Shown: piece after piece, positions 8,004-16,089 of the stretch | How positions within the stretch are numbered: position 1 is the first letter of the stretch | How the letters are laid out: each line of letters opens with the position of its first letter | NCBI GenBank assembly: GCA_017307505.1 | Contig: JAFKEE010000056.1 | Location: 20,825-84,824, forward strand | Direction of reading: 5' to 3' | DNA length: 64,000 nt | Source: Acidobacteriota bacterium | GTDB taxonomy: Bacteria > Acidobacteriota > Terriglobia > Bryobacterales > Bryobacteraceae | The notes under the pieces: model-generated | Database searches by the model: none | The model's input: only the letters and a program-made list of their open reading frames with translations | What the model was told of the DNA's origin: nothing | Position numbers and translations under genes: made by a program

Positions 8004-9152
8004 ATGCATCGTTGGGAGACCGTTGTCGACCTGGCAATCCTCGCGATCGCGGTGTACGTATTTCTGCGATGGACGGCAGAGAACCGGCTGCGGGTCATGC
8101 TGCTGGGCACCAGCGGATTGTTCGGCCTTGCGGCGCTGGCGGCGCGCATCGATCTGCCTCTGGCCGCATGGCTCTTCCAGGCATTCGGCTTCGTGGCCGT
8201 GCTGTTCCTGGTGATCATTTTTCAACCGGAGCTGCGTCATCTGGTGATGCGGACGGAGGGCTGGTTCCGCAGGCGCTCCAGCGTGGGCGATCCGGCCCCC
8301 GCGCATCTGGCGGTAGCAGATGCCGCGTTTGCGCTGGCGCGCCAGAAGGTCGGGGCGCTGCTAATCGTGGTGCGGCAGCATTCCGTGCGGGAACTGGCGG
8401 GCGGCGGAGTGGAAATCGGAGCAACTCCCTCTTCGCCGCTGCTGCAGGCGTTGTTCCAGAAGAACTCTCCCCTTCACGACGGCGGGGTGGTTCTGGAACT
8501 CGACAAGCTTACGCGCGCCGGCGTTCTTCTTCCGCTGACTCATCGAACCGACCTGCCTGCCCAGTTTGGAACCAGGCACCGGGCGGCGCTGGGTATCAGC
8601 GAGCGTTGCGATGCCAAGGTGGTTGTGGTTTCTGAGGAGCGGGGCGACGTGACGCTGGTTCATCGCGAGTGCTGGCGGCATGCGGAGGAGGAAGAAGAGC
8701 TGGTGGAGTTCCTGGGCCCGGTGGGGCAGCCGGAACCTCCACGGGTGGCACTGAGCCTGCGCGGGTTGGTGTTCGGGCATTTCAAGCAGAAGTTCACGGC
8801 GCTGGCCATCACAGGGGTTGTGTGGGGCTTCACGCTGGTTTCCTCGGGCACGGCGATCCGGGATTTCCAGGTGCCGGTGGAGTTCACCAATCCGCCGGTC
8901 GGGATGGATGTTTCGAAGCCGTCGGCGACCCACCTGGAGATGCGTGTGCGCGGGCCGAGGTGGGCCGTGGAGACGCTGCGGCCGGACCAGTTCACGGTGA
9001 GGTTCGATCTGGGCCAGTCCGGCACTGGTGCGACCAGGCTAGTGCGTCCCAGCGACGTGGTGAATCTGCCGCCGGCTGTCTCCGTGGAATGGCTGCGGCC
9101 CGACGAGATCACGGTGAACCTTGTGCCGGCCAGACGGGCGCGCATGAACTAG
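8004..9152 (+). CDS. Diadenylate cyclase (CdaA-type) fused to a YbbR/CdaR domain
   Basis: Diadenylate cyclases make c-di-AMP from two ATP. Residues 5-75 form three membrane helices ending in the CdaA-like IIFQPELRHL. The DAC (DisA_N) domain covers about 100-235 with SPLHDGGVVL (active-site loop at 158-163, DGG instead of the usual DGA) and GTRHRAALGISE (RHR at 191-193), both nucleotide-binding motifs. A fourth helix (about 264-281) is followed by one YbbR repeat to residue 382. In Firmicutes CdaA and its regulator CdaR (YbbR repeats) are separate, adjacent genes; here they are one polypeptide with a cytoplasmic cyclase and a YbbR domain beyond the fourth helix. glmM, the usual third member of that locus, is absent from this window. 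Confidence 0.88.
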   Translation: MHRWETVVDLAILAIAVYVFLRWTAENRLRVMLLGTSGLFGLAALAARIDLPLAAWLFQAFGFVAVLFLVIIFQPELRHLVMRTEGWFRRRSSVGDPAPAHLAVADAAFALARQKVGALLIVVRQHSVRELAGGGVEIGATPSSPLLQALFQKNSPLHDGGVVLELDKLTRAGVLLPLTHRTDLPAQFGTRHRAALGISERCDAKVVVVSEERGDVTLVHRECWRHAEEEEELVEFLGPVGQPEPPRVALSLRGLVFGHFKQKFTALAITGVVWGFTLVSSGTAIRDFQVPVEFTNPPVGMDVSKPSATHLEMRVRGPRWAVETLRPDQFTVRFDLGQSGTGATRLVRPSDVVNLPPAVSVEWLRPDEITVNLVPARRARMN

Positions 9153-9202
9153 AGCAGCGATGGTGGCGGGGGATCCCATGACGACGGGGCCCGAAAATAC
9201 TG

Positions 9203-9222
9203 TTGAGACAGGATAGTGCGCT
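9203..9222 (+). promoter_or_regulatory. Candidate promoter/operator motif, copy 2 (TTGAGACAG...ATAGTGC)
   Basis: TTGAGACAG, one base, then ATAGTGCGCT; compare the copy at 6832-6854. It overlaps the palindrome at 9211-9226 and lies about 75-95 bases before the zinc-finger gene start. Confidence 0.3.
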
Positions 9223-9226
9223 ATCC
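9211..9226. promoter_or_regulatory. Perfect inverted repeat GGATAG-TGCG-CTATCC
   Basis: A 16-base perfect dyad (six-base arms, four-base centre) 70 bases upstream of the DksA/TraR-type gene. It is well placed to be a repressor site; the binding protein is unknown. Confidence 0.35.
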
Positions 9227-9295
9227 GGCGCGTGGCCTAGGATGGGGACAACTTATTGAAGTTCCACAGCAGTTTGAGTGGAGAAAGATGCAGTC

Positions 9296-9694
9296 ATGAA
9301 GACACTGGAATCTCTGCGGCCCAAGGAGATCCTACTGGCGCGGGCGCGCGAACTGGAGCGCATCCTGCGCAGCCGGGATCTGACGATCGAAACGTTCGCG
9401 GATCCGCTGGATGAGATCCAGCAGGCGGCGGAATTGGAGCTCGCGATCGAGACGGCGGACCGGACGTCCGCCAAGCTGGCCGAGATCCGCCTCGCGCTCG
9501 ATCGCCTGGCCGACGGCACCTACGGAATCTGCGCGGATTGCGATGAGGATATTGCACCCAACCGGCTGCGCGCCGTGCCGTGGGCTTCGCGCTGCATTCG
9601 CTGCCAGGAAGCGTTTGAGGCGCAGAGTGAAATGCCTGACGTGGAAGAGAGCGACACGCACACGAGTCGCAAGGGCCTTCAGGATGCCGCGTAG
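9296..9694 (+). CDS. DksA/TraR-family zinc-finger protein
   Basis: DksA/TraR proteins enter the RNA polymerase secondary channel and tune transcription, often with ppGpp. The 132-residue product has a helical N-terminal hairpin (about 5-75: RPKEILLARARELERIL..., then ELELAIETADRTSAKLAEI) and a four-Cys zinc finger, CADCDEDIAPNRL followed by CIRC, with the family phrase LDRLADGTYGICADC. An acidic tail follows. ATG 9296 is preferred to GTG 9278 since GGAGAAAG lies eight bases before it. The coiled-coil tip lacks an obvious DxxDxA motif, so it may be a DksA-like family member rather than true DksA. Confidence 0.85.
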   Translation: MKTLESLRPKEILLARARELERILRSRDLTIETFADPLDEIQQAAELELAIETADRTSAKLAEIRLALDRLADGTYGICADCDEDIAPNRLRAVPWASRCIRCQEAFEAQSEMPDVEESDTHTSRKGLQDAA

Positions 9695-9902
9695 AGTTTC
9701 TGCGGCAGTGAAGCGCGTGATGCACGCCCGCAATGCGGCCGCGTCCGCGTGCTGGGGCGGCGATGATGCGGCGTGGCTGGATCCAGCCTTCCGTGACGGG
9801 CTGCCTCGAGCGGTGCGCCAGGAGTGTTCTCTAAAGCTTCGCCTTGAGTCCGGCGGCATCCGCAGTGAAGGATCCCGGCGATTTGCGGAATGAGCGGGCG
9901 GT

Positions 9903-11276
9903 CTACGAGCGATTCCCCTGCGCCAGCTCGCGCTGCTGATTGACCTCGAGGCTGGCTTCGAGGGTGATGTCCTTCTGCCCGAATTCAACCCCGACCTGTT
10001 TCAGAAACGCGGTGGGCGGCGTACCGCCGGCGAAGATCCATACATAGTCGTTGGCTAAGACGTGCCGCTCTCCGTTCACCGTCAGGACGGCTGTCTCGGG
10101 AGTGAACTCGACGGGCTCCGAGTTGAAGATCACATTCACCATCTTTTTCCGGATGCACTCCTGAAGCCTTTGCGCATTGCGCTCCTTGATGCGGCTGAAG
10201 CTGTTTTTGCGGTAGGAGAGTGTCACCTGGTTGCCGGATTGATGGCCGAGGCCCATGGCCGCCTCGATGGCGCTGTCACCTCCACCGACGACGAGGATCC
10301 GCTTGTTGACGTAGTGATCGGCTTCGATCAGGCGGTACATGACCTTCGGCAGTTCCTCCCCCTTCACCCCGAGTTTGCGGGGCGTGCCGGAACGGCCGAG
10401 AGCCAGGATTACGTGGAGAGCCAGATACCGGGCCTTCCCGGTGGTGACTTCGAAGACGCCGTCGGCGCGCTTCCGGATGTCTTCCACAGATTCCGAGGTG
10501 CGGACTTTGAAGTCAGCGCGGCCCAGCACTTTGTTCCAGAACTCCAGCAGGTTCTCCTTCGACAGCTCAGTCTTATTGAACTTGCCGTACATGGGGAACT
10601 GGACGGGGCTGGTCATCACGAGCTTCTGGCGAGGGTATTTGGATACGGTGCCGCCGATCTCGTCGCGTTCGATGGTGAGGTAGTTCAGGTTGTTCTCGAT
10701 GGCCTTGAGCGAGGCGCTGATGCCGGCAGGCCCGGCGCCGACGATCAGGACGTCGAGAACATTTTCTGGCTTCGATGTTTTTGAGGATTCCAGGCGCCGG
10801 GTGATGGTTTCGACGCAATCGCGGCCCTGATTCACGGCGTTCTTGATCAGGGCCAGGCCCCCCAGTTCACCGGCGATGAAGAGTCCGGTGACGCTGGTCT
10901 CGTACTCGCTGGTGATGAAGGGCATGTCCGCCCCCATGGCCGGCTTGGCCATCACCATCGTGATGGCGCCGACGGGACAGGCGTCCGCACAGAGACCGTG
11001 GCCGATGCACTTGTAGCCGTTCACGATGACCGCCTTGCCGCCCAGCATGGCCAGGACGTCGCCTTCCGGACAGACGGTTGTACACGACTGGCAGCCGATG
11101 CAGTAGGTGGTGTCGATGTGGGGATGTTGGGCTTTGGGCCCCTCGGAGTAGAGTTCGCCGCGCTGGATGGCTTCGCGCGCTTTCCGGGCTTTGCTCTTCT
11201 GGCGCGCGAGATAGATAGCCAGAGGAACAAGAATCACGATCAGTGTGAAGGCGTAGGTAAGAACAGTTTCAGACAT
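9903..11276 (-). CDS. Membrane-tethered ferredoxin / NAD(P)-FAD oxidoreductase
   Basis: The 457-residue product joins three parts. There is one N-terminal membrane helix (about 7-24) and then a two-cluster ferredoxin module with CIGCQSCTTVCP at 59-70 and CIGHGLCADACP at 90-101. A thioredoxin-reductase-like flavoprotein follows, with FAD motif IVGAGPAGISA (178-188) and NAD(P) motif VVGGGDSAIEAA. The flavoprotein half resembles YpdA/bacillithiol-disulphide reductases, which lack a CxxC redox pair; none is visible here. It would move electrons between NAD(P)H and [4Fe-4S] centres at the membrane face; the partner is unknown. ATG 11276 is chosen because it opens the membrane helix; the frame is open 26 codons further up. 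Monocistronic, ending just after the zinc-finger gene region. Confidence 0.82.
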   Translation of the reverse strand: MSETVLTYAFTLIVILVPLAIYLARQKSKARKAREAIQRGELYSEGPKAQHPHIDTTYCIGCQSCTTVCPEGDVLAMLGGKAVIVNGYKCIGHGLCADACPVGAITMVMAKPAMGADMPFITSEYETSVTGLFIAGELGGLALIKNAVNQGRDCVETITRRLESSKTSKPENVLDVLIVGAGPAGISASLKAIENNLNYLTIERDEIGGTVSKYPRQKLVMTSPVQFPMYGKFNKTELSKENLLEFWNKVLGRADFKVRTSESVEDIRKRADGVFEVTTGKARYLALHVILALGRSGTPRKLGVKGEELPKVMYRLIEADHYVNKRILVVGGGDSAIEAAMGLGHQSGNQVTLSYRKNSFSRIKERNAQRLQECIRKKMVNVIFNSEPVEFTPETAVLTVNGERHVLANDYVWIFAGGTPPTAFLKQVGVEFGQKDITLEASLEVNQQRELAQGNRS

Positions 11277-11477
11277 CTGGGCGAGAGAACACACTACGTT
11301 CCGACGGCGGCCTCCCGATTGCAGCCCAACCGCAACAATCGATGCCACCAGCATCCGCTGGATTGGCCGGTTCCGAGAGAGAGAACCGGCGATCCGGTAT
11401 GACTGCCCTCAGTATAGCCAGCGGACAGGGCCGGTCACCAACTGCTGACGCGCGCTCAGGCGGTGTGGTTTCGGAGG

Positions 11478-11514
11478 ACGGAAAAGAGAAAGGCCGCCCC
11501 GGATGGAGCGGCCT
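11478..11514 (-). terminator. Rho-independent terminator of the efflux operon
   Basis: Read on the minus strand, AGGCCGCTCC pairs with GGGGCGGCCT (one G-T pair) around ATCC, followed by TTTCTCTTTTCC. It lies about 30 bases past the stop of the outer-membrane factor gene. Confidence 0.75.
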
Positions 11515-11545
11515 CGTTTCGGGATGGGAATCGGGCAGGGAAGGT

Positions 11546-12934
11546 CTACGGCTGCCAGCCGCCGCCCAGTGCGTTGTAGAGCTGAACCACGGCAACGCGC
11601 TCGTTGAGCTGCGCCTGGGCCAGTCCGATCTCGGCGTCGAACAGGTCCGTCTGGCTGGAGAGCACCTCCAGGTAGCTGCTGGCGCCTCCCTTGTAACGGA
11701 TGTCGGCGAGCTTCGCTGCCTCGCTGGCCGAGTTGGTCAACGCCGCCTGCCGTTCCCGGTATTCGCGATTCTTCTGCACCGCCACCAGGGAGTCCGACAC
11801 TTCGCGGAACGCCTGCTGGACGGCTTGCCGGTAAGTGAGAACCATCTCCTCCTTCTGGGCTTCGCTCAGGCGGACGCCGGAGCGGATGCGGCCGAAGTCG
11901 AAGATGGGGGCGGTCATGTTCGCTCCAACGTTGTACACCTTGGAGTCAAACAGGCCGGTCATCGAATAGGCCTGCCAGCCGGCGGAACCAGTGAGCGAGA
12001 TCTGGGGGAAGTACATCGACTTGGCGACGCCGACCTGCGCGTTGGCCGCGACGAGACGCATCTCGGCCTGGCGGATGTCGGGGCGGCGCTCCAGCAGTGT
12101 TGATGGCAGACCTTCCGGGACAGCCGGCGCAAGCTGCATGGCGAGCAGGGGCTGGCCGCGGGTGATGGGGCCCGGATTGTTGCCCAGCAGGACGCTGATG
12201 AGGTTCTCCTGCTGGGTAATGTGGAGCTCCAGATCGGGGATGCGGCGTGCCGCGGTTTCCACGAGCTTTTCGGCCTGGCGCACGTCGAGCATGGAGGTGG
12301 CTCCGTTATGCTCCAGGGTTTGAGTGAGCTTGAGCGATTCCTGGCGGGCGGCGAGTGTGCGCCGGGCGATGTCGAGTTCAAGATCGAACTCGCGCAGTTG
12401 GAAGTAGGCTGAGGCAAGGTTGGCCACGAGCGAGGAGATGACCGCTTTACGGCCCCAATCGCTGGCGGCGAGGGTGGCGCGGGCGGCCTCGTTCGCTTTC
12501 CGGTAGCGGCCCCAGAAATCGAGCTGCCAGATGGAGGAGAGTCCGAGCTGGCTCATGTTTGATTCGAAGCCGGGGAAGAAGGGCGTGCTGGCGCTCTTCT
12601 GGCGTGAGGCTGAGCCGGTGGCGCTGATGTTGGGGAACTGCTCAGCGCGGGCTCCGCCGGCCTGTGCCTGGGCCTGCGCGACCCGGGCGGCGGCAATGCG
12701 GATGTCCAGGTTCTGCTCCAGGGCCGTGCGGATGAGGCCCTGGAGTTCGGGGTCCTGGAACAGCGTGAACCACTTGGCGTCGCCGAGTGATTCGGCCGTA
12801 GCCGTGTCGGTGGTGGCTCCGCGGTAGGCGCCGGGGACGGTCACGTCGGGCCGTTTGTACTTCGGGCCGATGCCGCCGGCCTGGATCAGGCTGGCGGAGG
12901 CGAGGAAGGCGGGAATGAGGAAGTGGTACCTCAT
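11546..12934 (-). CDS. RND efflux outer-membrane factor (OprM/NodT family)
   Basis: This is the TolC-like channel of the tripartite pump, spanning the outer membrane and periplasm. The 462-residue length and two OEP repeats are typical: conserved GPKYKRPDV at the N-terminus, internal ARAAQAQAQA-type helices, LLERRPDIRQAEMRLVAANAQVGVA and the C-terminal LGGGW. Most family members have a lipobox Cys just before the VGPxYxRP motif; here the equivalent is QAGGIGPKYKRP with no Cys, so the mature protein should not be lipidated. Its start overlaps the stop of the pump gene by four bases (ATGA). It is the last gene of the operon. Confidence 0.95.
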   Translation of the reverse strand: MRYHFLIPAFLASASLIQAGGIGPKYKRPDVTVPGAYRGATTDTATAESLGDAKWFTLFQDPELQGLIRTALEQNLDIRIAAARVAQAQAQAGGARAEQFPNISATGSASRQKSASTPFFPGFESNMSQLGLSSIWQLDFWGRYRKANEAARATLAASDWGRKAVISSLVANLASAYFQLREFDLELDIARRTLAARQESLKLTQTLEHNGATSMLDVRQAEKLVETAARRIPDLELHITQQENLISVLLGNNPGPITRGQPLLAMQLAPAVPEGLPSTLLERRPDIRQAEMRLVAANAQVGVAKSMYFPQISLTGSAGWQAYSMTGLFDSKVYNVGANMTAPIFDFGRIRSGVRLSEAQKEEMVLTYRQAVQQAFREVSDSLVAVQKNREYRERQAALTNSASEAAKLADIRYKGGASSYLEVLSSQTDLFDAEIGLAQAQLNERVAVVQLYNALGGGWQP

Positions 12935-15900
12935 GCGGGTTCTCCTTCGCCTTCGAGTTGGACGGGCGCTTTGGCCTTGCCGAACTTCGCGGCGATGTTC
13001 TCCACCACCACATAGGTGACGGGGATGAGGAAGATGGCGATGGTCGTGGCAGCGAGCATGCCACCGATGACCACGGTGCCGAGAATCCGGCGGGAGATGG
13101 CTCCGGAGCCTGAGGCGACCCAGAGCGGGACGCAGCCCAGGATGAAGGCGAAGGCCGTCATCAGGATGGGGCGCAGGCGGAGACGCGCGGCGATGATGGC
13201 CGCATCCATGGCGGAGCGGCCTTTCGAGTACTCGGCCCTGGCAAATTCCACGATCAGAATCGCGTTCTTGGCCGAGATGCCGATCAGCATGACCAGCCCG
13301 ATCTGCGCGTACACGTTGTTTTCAAAGCCGCGCAGCCAGAGGGAGAGGTAAGCGCCGAGCACGGCCACCGGTGTCACCAGCAGGACGCTGAACGGCAGCG
13401 ACCAGCTCTCGTACTGGGCCGCGAGGATCAGGAAGACGAAGAAGATCGACATGCCGTAAATGGCTGCCGGCGGGATGCCTTCGGAGGCCTTCTTCTCCTG
13501 ATAAGACATGCCTGTGTAGTCGAAGGCCATGTTGGAGGGCATTGTCTGCGCGAAGACCTCTTCCAGGGCTTCCATGGCCTGGCCGGAGCTGTAACCGGGC
13601 GCGGCGCCGCCGAAGATCTGCGTGGCGCGGTATTCGTTGTAGCGGAAGTTGAACTCCGGCCCGGCGCGGCGCTCCATGGTGGTGACGGCGCTGAGGGGCA
13701 CCATGGTCTTGGCGTTGTTGCGGACGTAGAACTGCCCGATGTCTTCGGGCTTGGTGCGGTAGTCGCCTTCCGCGGCGAGATAGACCTGCCACTGGCGCCC
13801 GAAGCGGTTGAAGTAGTTCACGAGATAGCCGCCGAGGAAGGTCTGCATGGTGTTGTAGACATCGTTGATGGCGACACCCTGGCGGGCGGTTTTCTCGCGG
13901 TCGACGTTGGCATAGAGCTGCGGCACGCTGGGCAGGAACGTGGAGTTGATACCGACCAGTTCCTTGCGTTTGGAGGCCGCGCCGACGAACTTGAAGACGT
14001 TCTTGGCGAAGTCTTCGGTGCTGCCGCCGGAGCGGTCTTCCAGGATGAAGGTGAAGCCGCCGGAGTTGCCGACGCCTGGAATGGCGGGCGGGGTGATGGG
14101 GAAGGCGAAGGCATCGGGCACCTGGGAGATGGCTCCGGCGAGGTTGGCCTGGATGACTTCGAACTGTTCGTTAGCGGCTTTGCGCTCGCTCCAATCCTTG
14201 AGCGTGACCCAGAAGATGCCGTTGTAGGTGTTCTGGATTCCGCTGAGCAGGTCGAAGCCGACGACCGAGAAGACACTGGCGACGCCGGGGATCTTCATCA
14301 CCCGCTGCTCGATCTTGCGGGCGGCATCGTCCGTGCGTTCCAGCGAGGCGGCGTCGGGCAGGCGCATGGCGACCAGCAGATAGCCCTGGTCCTCATTGGG
14401 CAGGAACGAGCTGGGCAGGCGCCCGCCGATGCCCACGCCGAGGATCGTAACGACGACCAGGAAGCCGAGGCTGAGCGCCGACTTGCGGATCATCGACGTG
14501 CTGATGCTGATGTAGCGGTCGGTGCCGGTCTTGAAGACGCGGTTGAACCAGTCGAAGAAGCGGGCCAGGGGGCCGCGGGAAGGCTCTTTGTGCTTGAGCA
14601 GCAGGGCGCAGAGCGCCGGGCAGAGGGAGAGGGCATTGAAGGCCGAGATGATCACCGAGATGGCGATGGTGACGGCGAACTGCTGGTAGAGACGGCCAGT
14701 GATGCCGGGGATGAAGGCCGTGGGGATGAACACGGCGGCCAGGATCAGCGCGATGGCGATGACAGGTCCTGACACTTCCTCCATAGCTTTGAGGGAGGCG
14801 TCGCGAGGCGACATGCCCTCTTCAATGTGATGCTCGACGGCCTCGACCACGACGATGGCGTCGTCGACGACGAGTCCGATGGCGAGCACGAGGCCAAACA
14901 GCGAGAGCGTGTTCACTGAGAAGCCCAGCAGCGGGAAGAGCATGAACGTGCCGACCAGCGATACGGGCACGGCCAGCAGGGGGATGAGGGTGGCGCGCCA
15001 GCCCTGCAGGAAGAGGTAGACGACGAGCACGACCAGTGCCAGCGCTTCGAAGAGCGTGATGGCGATTTCTTTCATGCCCTGGGTGACGACCTTGGTGGTG
15101 TCGAGGGTCATGTCGAGAGCGAGGTCCTTGGGGAAGCGCTTCTCGAGCTGGTGCAGATGGGCCGTGACGTTTTTAGCGGTCTCGACGGCGTTGGAGCCGG
15201 GCAACTGGTAGATGGCCATACCGGCGGTGGCTCGGCCGTTGAAGCGGCTGATGATGTCGTAGGTCTGCGCGCCCATTTCGATGCGGGCGACGTCCTTCAA
15301 CCGCAGGGTGGAGCCGTCGGGGTTCGAGCGGACGATGATGCCGCCGAACTCCTCGGGCGTGTTGAAGCGGCCCTGCGCCATGACGGTATAGGTGAACTCC
15401 TGGCCCTTGGGCGCGGGACGGCCGCCGAGCTTGCCGGCCGGGTTCACGCGGTTCTGCCCCTGGATGGCGGCGAGAATATCGGGCACCGTCACGTTGAGCT
15501 TGGCGAGCTGATCGGGCTTGATCCAGATGCGCATGGCGTACTGGCCGCCGCCGAAGGTCTGGACGCGGGCCACGCCTTTCACACGGGTCAGTTCATCGAC
15601 GAGGTTGATGTAGGCGTAGTTCGACAGAAAGATGTCGTCGTAGGTGTTTTTCGGCGAGTAGAGGCTGACGAACATCAGGGGGGACGCCAGCGACTTCTGC
15701 ACCGTGAGTCCGGTGGTATTCACTTCCACCGGCAGCTGGGAGGCGGCCTGGGAAGTACGCAGCTGGGTGAGAACCTGGTCGACGTTGGGATCCGTCTTGA
15801 TGTCGAAGTTGACGGTGATGGTCGACGTTCCGTTGTTGGCGGAGGTCGAGCTCATGTACTCCATGTTGTCGACGCCGCTGATCTGTTGTTCCAGCGGAGT

Positions 15901-16086
15901 GGTGACCGACTGTTCCAGCGTCTGGGCGTCGGCTCCGGGATAGATGGCCGTGATATTGATTTCCGGCGGAACGATTTCCGGGAACTGCCCGGTGGGCAGG
16001 CTGAAGAGAGCCACGGTGCCGATGATCACCATGAGGATGGAGATCACCATGGCCACGATGGGCCGGCCGATGAAGAATTTTGCCAT
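12931..16086 (-). CDS. RND multidrug efflux pump (HAE1/AcrB-MexB family)
   Basis: This is the inner-membrane proton-driven pump. The 1051-residue length, FFIGRPIVAMVISI opening, twelve membrane helices and two large periplasmic loops are those of AcrB. The proton relay is intact: the Asp pair in GLVVDDAIVVVEAVEH and the Lys in SAKNAILIVEFA. Loop motifs GVARVQTFGGGQYAMRIW and DQGYLLVAMRLPD match the hydrophobe/amphiphile efflux subgroup rather than metal exporters. It lies three bases after the adaptor gene and overlaps the outer-membrane factor gene, so all three subunits are translated from one message under the TetR gene. Confidence 0.97.
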   Translation of the reverse strand: MAKFFIGRPIVAMVISILMVIIGTVALFSLPTGQFPEIVPPEINITAIYPGADAQTLEQSVTTPLEQQISGVDNMEYMSSTSANNGTSTITVNFDIKTDPNVDQVLTQLRTSQAASQLPVEVNTTGLTVQKSLASPLMFVSLYSPKNTYDDIFLSNYAYINLVDELTRVKGVARVQTFGGGQYAMRIWIKPDQLAKLNVTVPDILAAIQGQNRVNPAGKLGGRPAPKGQEFTYTVMAQGRFNTPEEFGGIIVRSNPDGSTLRLKDVARIEMGAQTYDIISRFNGRATAGMAIYQLPGSNAVETAKNVTAHLHQLEKRFPKDLALDMTLDTTKVVTQGMKEIAITLFEALALVVLVVYLFLQGWRATLIPLLAVPVSLVGTFMLFPLLGFSVNTLSLFGLVLAIGLVVDDAIVVVEAVEHHIEEGMSPRDASLKAMEEVSGPVIAIALILAAVFIPTAFIPGITGRLYQQFAVTIAISVIISAFNALSLCPALCALLLKHKEPSRGPLARFFDWFNRVFKTGTDRYISISTSMIRKSALSLGFLVVVTILGVGIGGRLPSSFLPNEDQGYLLVAMRLPDAASLERTDDAARKIEQRVMKIPGVASVFSVVGFDLLSGIQNTYNGIFWVTLKDWSERKAANEQFEVIQANLAGAISQVPDAFAFPITPPAIPGVGNSGGFTFILEDRSGGSTEDFAKNVFKFVGAASKRKELVGINSTFLPSVPQLYANVDREKTARQGVAINDVYNTMQTFLGGYLVNYFNRFGRQWQVYLAAEGDYRTKPEDIGQFYVRNNAKTMVPLSAVTTMERRAGPEFNFRYNEYRATQIFGGAAPGYSSGQAMEALEEVFAQTMPSNMAFDYTGMSYQEKKASEGIPPAAIYGMSIFFVFLILAAQYESWSLPFSVLLVTPVAVLGAYLSLWLRGFENNVYAQIGLVMLIGISAKNAILIVEFARAEYSKGRSAMDAAIIAARLRLRPILMTAFAFILGCVPLWVASGSGAISRRILGTVVIGGMLAATTIAIFLIPVTYVVVENIAAKFGKAKAPVQLEGEGEPA

Positions 16087-16089
16087 GAG

